In this document: piece by piece, positions 56,751 to 64,000 of the stretch
How the letters are laid out: every line of letters starts with the position of its first letter
Position numbering within the stretch: position 1 is the first letter of the stretch
Assembly (NCBI GenBank): GCA_032622095.1
Contig: CP136068.1
Coordinates: 124,253,989 to 124,317,988, forward strand
Source of the DNA: Siphonodentalium dalli
Lineage: Eukaryota; Mollusca; Scaphopoda; Gadilida; Siphonodentaliidae
DNA length: 64,000 bases
Direction: 5' to 3'
Made by a program: the position numbers and the translations under genes
The notes under the pieces: model-generated
The model's input: the letters and a program-made list of their open reading frames with translations, nothing else
Database searches by the model: none
What the model was told of the DNA's origin: nothing

Positions 56751-57339
56751 AACAACTAATCCTTCAAAGTATTACAACAACTGCGGCTTATCACTGAAGT
56801 TTTCTCATTCACCACAACAGAAAGCCTCTAAATGCGAACCAAAAATCTACAAATCGAACTAAATACACCCCGATACTTCGCAATACGACCTTAATCTGCA
56901 TTCCTACTGAGACATACTTCATCAGTAATGTTAGCTGTTATATTATGCATTCTGTTCTTCAAGAGCGGCCCAGCCATTGTTCACACCTAAATATACTGCA
57001 ACAATGAGACATCCGCGAAGATACATCCGCGAATGCATATATCCTGCAAAAAATCTAATATAGCGAGTACGATTTTAATCACAATTACTCCATAGCTCCT
57101 ATGACATCGCCAGATATGCCTGGCAGTATATACACGTCATAGGGGGGGCGTAATAGTGGTCCGGTTGTGTCTGGGCGGGTGCGGCGGCTTGGGGATTTGC
57201 CGGGTGGGTTTTACACACACCCTTTGGCATTCTCAACGACTCGACCATTTCCGCTTCGCTCGGAATTAACCATATCGGAGAGAAATGTTAAGAATGAGTC
57301 TGAATGGCCCCTTTGGTAGTAACTGTTGGTACGTTGTCT
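56751..57339. other. Non-coding sequence
   Basis: No exon or repeat border is supported. Confidence 0.4.
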
Positions 57340-57825
57340 TTAGATCATGCCATGAATCTCTACTCTGGCTAACGCCCGTAGAGATCATATTCCACCAGTA
57401 CAAAAACCTTGGAACTGTTTGAAGTTTTGACAAGGAACCTTATAAAGTCGAAAAAATAACGCGGGGCAACATATTTCTTAGTTATTATCTGTTCCTTAAT
57501 AATGTACTTCACTGTAGGTGAAATTTCACGATTTAAGTGAATTTGTGAGCGATTTTGCTTTGCGTCGCTTACAATTGTTGTAATTCTCCTCGGTAATTAA
57601 TTCAATGTTTGTTGCGGTATCAGCTCACAAAAGTCACAAAAAACATGCAATTTTGAGTTGGGACCTTCACCTACAGTGAAGTACAGTATTAAGGAAACGA
57701 TAATAACTAAGAAATATATTCCCCGCGTTATTTTTTTGACTTTATAGGGTTCCCTGTGAAAATTTCAAAAAGTTGAAAGGTTTTGATCTGGTGAAATATT
57801 AGTAGAGATTCATGGCGTAATCTAC
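57340..57825. mobile_element. Inverted-repeat element related to 20,836-21,365
   Basis: Shares the left end TAGATCATGCCATGAATCTC, the core GGAACCTTATAAAGTCGAAA and CAATTTTGAGTTGGGACCTT, and the inverted right end. The right end is more diverged and slightly shortened. Confidence 0.7.
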
Positions 57826-58872
57826 GTTGTCTTGTGATTGAGTCCCGGATCCATGGCAGAGTCTATTTGTTTCACGGTGGGAATCACATGGTTTTGAGGT
57901 TTGTGAGTACCACGCACTCAAAAATGTACAAACGCACAAAACATAATACATGAGGAACCGACACAAAAGATAGCATTTTTACTGTTACGAGCATATTCTT
58001 GTTTATTTCAAATACAAGTTGATACCTTATTTGTTCGGAAATACTCAGTGGTTTTCTATAACAATCTAACCAAAGTTGCCAAGAGGAGGTTCGTGGAATA
58101 CACAAGTCCATACATCTAGGAGAATTCTTCAACTGACAACTTTGGTCAGAATGTTAGAACAAACAACTATGAGTTTGGACACACAAATAAGGTATCAGCT
58201 TGTTTGAAAAATAGTATAGCATATGCTCGTAGTTGCCAAAATAATATGTAATATATCGTTATCCTAGTTTATTACCGTTTTCCTCGTTTCTGGTCGCGTT
58301 TGCGATCGGCTCGGCCATTTTGAATGCGTGGTACTCATCAACTCGAAACCATGTGATTCCCCACCGTATGTTTACAACGGAAGTACCGCTGAATCGACAA
58401 TGTTCTATCTTGTGCTGTATTCAAAGAGCGTAAAAGATAATCGCATACGATTGAATTCTAGCCCCGTACACGACTTCCGCATATTAAATCAAGATAAATG
58501 TTCACAAATCGCAGTTGGGTGCATTTGATCAGAGGTGATAAAATTCATAAATATCTCGTAAATATCTCGCGGAAACAGCAGAATGGTTTGATGGACGGCG
58601 GGGAGTCAGCACGTGCACACACTATTTATAAAACATACTATTCTCTGTGCCTTGTTATGAACACTAAAAATTTGATAAGCGTAAAGCGTAAAAAAAACAA
58701 ACACGAACTAGCCTCCGGCGGAAACGGAAATTGTAACTCAGTACATCAATAACACATGCTGGTTTGGCAGGTATCGATTGATGACCATGATTATATTTCA
58801 ATTATCTGCCTGTGGCTACATGTGACTGCATGTGGTATAAAATAATAACCAGCCCTCTACGAGCATGAACAT
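57826..58872. other. Non-coding sequence
   Basis: Frames on both strands across 57,884-58,750 lack family resemblance or splice support. Confidence 0.4.
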
Positions 58873-59046
58873 TGAAGTATTGAAAACGACAGAAAAGAAA
58901 CTGCTAAATTAATCGCCGACACAGAAGTAGAAATGAAGAAAGCAGAAGAGTCTAGAATAAAAGCAATGGCAGCCTTTGATAGAATATATCCACCGAAAAG
59001 TAAAAACAAGAAAAGAAAAAAGCTAAAAGCAACCAGCAAAAACTAA
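58873..59046 (+). CDS. Unrecognised charged helical frame, possible terminal exon
   Basis: After a stop and a possible acceptor (ACATTGAAG) the plus strand reads ENDRKETAKLIADTEVEMKK, then AEESRIKAMAAFDRIYPPKS, ending in a Lys/Arg-rich tail and TAA. The regular spacing of charges suggests a coiled coil with a basic, perhaps nuclear, tail. A mobile-element ORF is as likely as a host exon; no family is recognised. Confidence 0.25.
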
Positions 59047-59705
59047 ACATCTCAACCTCACTTTGCCTCCAGTCAGCCTCCGCATCTGAACAGCATCAAC
59101 AGCCTCAACAATCGATCCTCATCGAAGATATCAAGAAAGGGTGAAGGGAATTGCACAATGCGTTCCGACCATCCTACCCGCAGGCCGGAAACTACACAAC
59201 AACAACGAGCAGGAACAGCGAACATACCTACGATGACATAACGACTGATGGAGCTCAGAAACCTGACACTCGCCAGATTAGAAAATAGCCCTCTCATCCA
59301 AGAGTTCCAACTACGAAACCAGCTACTCACCACGTAAAAGACAAAGTACACCCTTCAACTCAACAGCATGCAGCCGACATCTCCACCACGCCTTGTCTCC
59401 AGCTAACTTCAATGCCAACAAATAGCACCAACCACATCAACATGATTGTCCACCTAACGACTAAAAGAACTGTCTTTTGGTCATCTGGTCGAAGTCAAAT
59501 GGTGGGTGTGGTGGTCATATCATCAAAGGAAGGGTGAAGGGACCGGAAAAGTGCAGTCCGACCACGCTACCCGGATTCGGCCGGAAACGACCCAACTATA
59601 TGAGACATGTCGCGTATATACGTTGTAACTTATATCACTTATAACTTCATAATACCCCATTAACAATTTTAATTTGAGACTATAGATACTTCCTAGAAGA
59701 TGAGG
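59047..59705. other. Non-coding sequence with a small internal duplication
   Basis: AAGGGTGAAGGGA..GG and GT.CGACCA..CTACCCG words occur at 59,138-59,190 and again at 59,527-59,580. No exon is supported. Confidence 0.4.
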
Positions 59706-59804
59706 CCTAAGCAGAATGAGGTCCACAGATGGTGAATTTGGTGATGCTAGCCCGCTGTGCGGGATAGCATCACTAAAGTCACCCTCTGGTACCTCATTCT
59801 GAGA
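59706..59804. mobile_element. Core-only copy of the GCAGAATGAGGT MITE
   Basis: GCAGAATGAGGTCCACAGAT pairs with the CCTCTGGTACCTCATTCTG side around a CCCGCTGTGCGGG loop. The outer AAATAGTGTGTCTG arms are missing. Confidence 0.65.
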
Positions 59805-59831
59805 ATGACCATACGTAACATGCCACCATTA

Positions 59832-60694
59832 TCACCCCCGTGTACGTGGTATCGCCAAAACCCAGGGTATCGCCAAAACCGAGAAAATTTCACGTATATG
59901 ATATGGGGATATGTTTGTTTCTCGTCGTAAAACAGACAACGAACAACCCATGTGTATATATGTCCACACGAAGCAGGAGTATTTATCCACCCGCTGTCAA
60001 TCAGTTTTCCCAGATCAAACCATATAAAAATATTTTTTGGCGAATTTTTTCAATAGTGTTTTTGCACACTCAAATTTTCGAGAACATCCACCCACTAGTA
60101 TAGTTCCTGGACTTCCACGTTGCCAAAACAAATGCCGGTATATAGTTGAATCTATCAATGAAGCATATATATAGGATTGAACAGAATTTAAAAAATCAGT
60201 GTCGTTTTCAATATCCGCGCGATATGGATGGACCACTGTCGGCCCAGAAAGATGTTAACGCCGCAGATGAAGATGTCACCAAACGCCGATCATCTTTGCA
60301 GTAAATATGCCTATCACTTAAGGAGTTTTGATGAGTTTTCGAGTGTTTTTATGTGTATTTGAGACTGAGCAATTGGACTGCGAATGTCATCTGAAATATG
60401 AATCCATAACATATTCGAAATATTGTGTACATATCTATTATGAATGTATTTCAATTGAAATTAATTGAACATCCATCTCAGCATTCAGATTTGCGATCTC
60501 AAAAAGGTGAATGAATGATAATGCGATGCCTTGATCACACGCACGTGAATGCTGTCGTTCGTAAGTTGTGTAAGTTGTCTGTTTTACGACGAGAAACAAA
60601 CATATCCCATATCATATACGTGAAAATGACTTTCACATTTTCTCGGTTTTGGCGATACCCTCGGTTTTGGCGATACCACGTACACGGGGGTGAT
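59832..60694. mobile_element. Inverted-repeat element, about 110-bp termini
   Basis: The left terminus CACCCCCGTGTACGTGGTAT then CGCCAAAACC (twice) and the GATATGGGGATATGTTTGTT block are repeated in inverse at 60,573-60,694. The interior is non-coding. The size and termini suggest a non-autonomous DNA transposon; target duplication is not clear. Confidence 0.7.
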
Positions 60695-61126
60695 TATTAT
60701 TGTGTGACAACAGGAGGCTAACCCGTACGTACAACTAGTTTATAATTTCATGACTCTATTGTTGTTTCCTCTTCAAATGTTCTGAATTTAATAAGCAATG
60801 CATCGCTCATATATATATATATATATATATAAGCACGCCTACACCCCTCTGTACGGCGAATTGTTTGGAGAAGTTGACTGCTCCATCAAGACACCGGAAT
60901 GATACATTTTCTGAACCACTCTATTGCAACTAATGAACACTACCGTTTAATTTGAGTAGCAATGTTGCTAACGCCGAGGTTACGATGTGCCTACATAAAT
61001 CACTCTGGTAGACCGGTAGTGACAGATCATTAAATACGTAGAGAAACATTCGCCTCACACATCAGCCCTCCGCGTTACGATAAGGTCCGGCCACATGGAA
61101 TGCCAAGGACGATTATTCTTGGAGTA
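60695..61126. other. Non-coding, with an (AT)n run
   Basis: The AT dinucleotide run is at about 60,809-60,831. Nothing else is recognised. Confidence 0.45.
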
Positions 61127-61339
61127 CAGTAATGCTCTAAATAATCGACTCCTTAACCACAGCAGAATTATGGGTAACTTTTCAGGATTTAGTCGGAAAT
61201 ATGGCTTGTTGCCATTCATCGGAAAGCTCTCAATGAGAGCTTTCCGATGAATGGCAACAAGCCATATTTCCGACTAAATCCTGAAAAGTTACCCATAATT
61301 CTGCTGTGGTTAAGGAGTCGATTATTTAGAGCATTACTG
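61127..61339. mobile_element. Near-perfect palindromic Tc1-type MITE, best copy
   Basis: CAGTAATGCTCTAAATAATC and its exact complement lie between TA dinucleotides (61,125-61,126 and 61,340-61,341). The arms pair along almost their whole length around a CTCAATGAG centre. This is the reference copy of the family in the window. Confidence 0.85.
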
Positions 61340-61438
61340 TATGTATGCGTGTTAAGGGTTAGGCCAAATGACAGATATATTACACTCAACTTTCGAGTTG
61401 CTTATCTGCCCCCGCATGTATGCTTTAATCAAGCCTGC

Positions 61439-61850
61439 AAATAGTGTGTCTGTCATTTGCAGAACGAGGATACCAGAGGGTGAATTTAGTGACACTCTCC
61501 AGCAAGGCGGACTAGCGACACCAAATTCACCATCTGGTGACCTCATTATGCTGAGGCATCAACTGCTACGGGAGACCTATGATCAGATTGAATATCCCCA
61601 GTTGAAATTGGTGATGTTCACCCAGTGGTCACCTCGGTTATGCATTTTATCATCTGCAAATTAATTAGGGGACATAGAAACTTCCCAGAAGGGAAAAAGT
61701 TACTAAAAACAATCTTCCCATAAGATGAGGCCTAAGCAGAATGAGGTCCCCAGAGGGTGAATTTGATGATGATATAGCCCACTGTGCGGGATAGCATCAC
61801 TAAATTCACCCTCTGGTGACCTCATTCTGCAAATGACAGACACACTATTT
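61439..61850. mobile_element. MITE with AAATAGTGTGTCTG ends
   Basis: The left end ATAGTGTGTCTGTCATTTGC pairs with GCAAATGACAGACACACTAT on the right. It contains two GCAGAA.GAGG..CCAGAGGGTGAATTT cores (61,460-61,560 and 61,730-61,830), each a hairpin, so it is a larger version of the copy at 42,609-42,893. Confidence 0.75.
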
Positions 61851-62995
61851 TTCAGACTTGGCTTTATTGCGGATATATCAGGTTTGTCTCGGATCTGAAT
61901 GTTTATAGATAGACTTCAGTTTCGAATTCTCGTATATTCTCGATGGGGTCACACGGATGGGACGAGAATTCAGAACGGTGTGCAGTTAACCAATCATATC
62001 GCAGAAAGTGGAGATTACAGTCCCTGATGTTTGTTGAGATATAAATTCATTTCACTGCAGACAATTTATGACTTTCTATTTTATCAACTTTTTTTTTTTG
62101 CTTTCTCTGCAATCTATTTCGACGGTTTATCAAGCTTAATCTACCATTATTTATTGCACTGCGGCGCGTTGTGGAGGATGCAGTATTAAGAAAGATATAT
62201 AAAAGATGTAGTCAAGGTTCCAGGTCAACTTTGACGAAACCTATTTCACTTTTTACTTCGATTCTGTTTGATAAAATAACGGACTGGAACGAAAAATACC
62301 ATCCGAAAGACATATAATTTAGTTTGATTTATCTTTCTCATAATTTATTACACAGAGTTTCGACGGTGTTATTAATAATTATCATGTTGTTTGCATCGTT
62401 CAACGAGCGCATGAGTGTAATTTTCACTAAGCCGTGGCTCAATTTCATTCATTTCTTGCATATATTCTGTTGAGTATAAAAGGAGATGGTCCCATAAATG
62501 GCCGGATTTAGTGTACAGTACCCCTTTGATCTAAACAAGAGATATTTCTTATATAATCAAAGTTAAAAAGTCAACAGCACACCTGCATCAAGAAGTGACA
62601 ATGCTATCGTTGATGGTGTGAGTCATGAGTCTTAATAGAAACGAAATCTGGTTTCATATATTCCAGACTCTTATATAAGATTTAATGAGTTTTCGTCAGA
62701 CTGTCGAGATAATCGAAGATATGTTGGAACTCACAGATATGATACAGATACAGCATTATATGCAAGATTGATCATTGAAACTGCAAGCACTTCTTTATGT
62801 GGTATATAATGTATACACATCGTGGTGTACGCGAGCTATATATCGTTACGTTATTTGTTTTTAATCTAATTTAGGATTTGATCTGTGTCGAAAGGTTCTT
62901 CTGTGAACATTCTGTGGGAAGACATGCATATATAAAACAAATTTTATATACCCCTCCATGGGCAATGGGTTCAGCTTATTGTTGACGATGAGCCA
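61851..62995. other. Non-coding sequence
   Basis: No supported exon or repeat border. Confidence 0.4.
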
Positions 62996-63092
62996 GTCGC
63001 CATAGAAGTACACACGTGTAATGAAGAACCCATAGAAGTACACACGTGTAATGAAGAACCGATAGAAGTACATACGTGTAATGAAGAACCCA
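62996..63092. repeat. 30-bp tandem repeat, three copies
   Basis: Units of CATAGAAGTACACACGTGTA followed by ATGAAGAACC. A two-copy array of the same unit (CATAGAATTACACACGTGTA) is at 63,563-63,625. Confidence 0.85.
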
Positions 63093-63567
63093 TAGGAGGG
63101 TATCACCCCCCCCCCCCTTCGGTACGCGGGATTCAGGGTGTTTTGAAGCCGTACGCGGGATTCATACCCCCGAATTAACTGGTATTCGGGTTCAAGCAAA
63201 ACATCTTGGACGCAGGTTTTGATGGCGCAAAATAATATTTTGTGCTAGTTATCTGTATGAATGAGTGGGTAGAATAGCTTCTTGGGCATATTCGACAACC
63301 ATGCCATCATAAAGTATCATTAATCGAATCATAACGGCCCCATAACGCCCATAACGCGATCGGCGTTTCTTCGGTCGTTAACCGGAAAACGTCCGATAGG
63401 CCTAATTATATTTGATTTGTGTTCCAAACTTTTAATTAACCGGTATATTAAAACAGTCAATTTGTATGTCATTTATCGCATATTATTTCTTAACATGTAT
63501 TCAGGATTCACCCCCCAAAATTAACTGGTATTCAGGATTCATGGGGAGGGGGTGATACCCTCCCATA
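63092..63567. repeat. Inverted-repeat unit between the two 30-bp arrays
   Basis: ATAGGAGGGTATCACCCCC at the left and GGGGGTGATACCCTCCCAT at the right are inverted. Inside, ACGCGGGATTCA..CCCGAATTAACTGGTATTC at the left is matched by ACTGGTATTCAGGATTCA near 63,525. It looks like a small DNA element inserted into a 30-bp-repeat array, splitting it. Confidence 0.55.
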
Positions 63568-63625
63568 GAATTACACACGTGTAATGAAGAACCCATAGAA
63601 TTACACACGTGTAATGAAGAGCCCA

Positions 63626-64000
63626 TGCCAAATCATGTGGTTATACTTATTTCTGATAGTGTATTATTTCGACATCCCTGTCATATTTTCCTGCTGCATA
63701 TATATACTGCTATATACCCGCTGACTCATATAAATATCCCTGACATGCTACATGTACATGGACTCGTACTTTTGGCAGAGTTGCTCCTATTTAGACTGGT
63801 TATTTAGATTTACGTGGAATGAGCATAGACACCGATAATTACAAGACGGATGAACGTCGTTATGTAACTGCTAATATGTTGAGGTTAGAAGCACGATTGT
63901 ACGGGTGCCAGAACACAAGCTTGCTTCGATCATCAGATTCTACCGATTATCAGGTCGACTAACAAAAGCAGTGTAGCCAACAAAAGCCCCACTTATTCCT
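63626..64000. other. Non-coding sequence to the window end
   Basis: No exon or repeat border is supported. Confidence 0.4.

Overview
This is an AT-rich, repeat-dense stretch of an animal nuclear genome. Spliced exons with GT/AG borders, MITEs (short non-autonomous DNA transposons) with TA, TTAA or 8-bp target duplications, non-LTR and Ty3-like retroelement remnants, and tandem repeats of 100-200 bp all point to a metazoan, most likely a marine invertebrate. I cannot name the phylum from sequence alone. There is no bacterial-style gene organisation, and most open frames here are chance.

Layout. 1-2.8 kb: dead retroelement pieces (CR1/Jockey-like reverse transcriptase and a Ty3-like protease/linker), minus strand. 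7.2-8.8 kb: two candidate plus-strand exons resembling the start of a carbonic-anhydrase domain, with a non-autonomous hAT element and a Tc1-type MITE in the intron. 9-25 kb: TTAA-flanked and TA-flanked MITEs, several tandem-repeat blocks and two unrecognised possible exons. 25.6-33.96 kb: a TTAA-type MITE interrupted by a 7.9-kb, almost perfectly palindromic virus-like element. 34-41 kb: non-coding repeats, including a 217-bp direct repeat pair. 41.8-45.7 kb: the last three exons of a Rnd-family (atypical Rho) GTPase on the minus strand. 46-64 kb: more MITEs, satellites and low-information sequence.

The highlight is the palindrome at 25,894-33,786. Each arm carries a gene for a 592-residue protein with an N-terminal C2H2 finger, a long glutamine tract, a packaging-type (A32/FtsK-HerA-like) ATPase, a C2HC finger and an acidic tail. 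The arm also holds several small overlapping frames and a second, internally deleted unit that repeats the end of the ATPase gene. The arms meet at a GC-rich 19-bp spacer. The flanks are not copies of one another. Together they rebuild the uninterrupted host MITE, of which an empty relative lies at 56,396-56,746, with a 4-bp (or 5-bp) target duplication. This argues for a real insertion of a palindromic, concatemer-like DNA rather than a simple assembly fold-back. No polymerase, integrase or capsid gene is recognisable in it, so it is either a deletion derivative of a larger virus-like element or a non-autonomous passenger.
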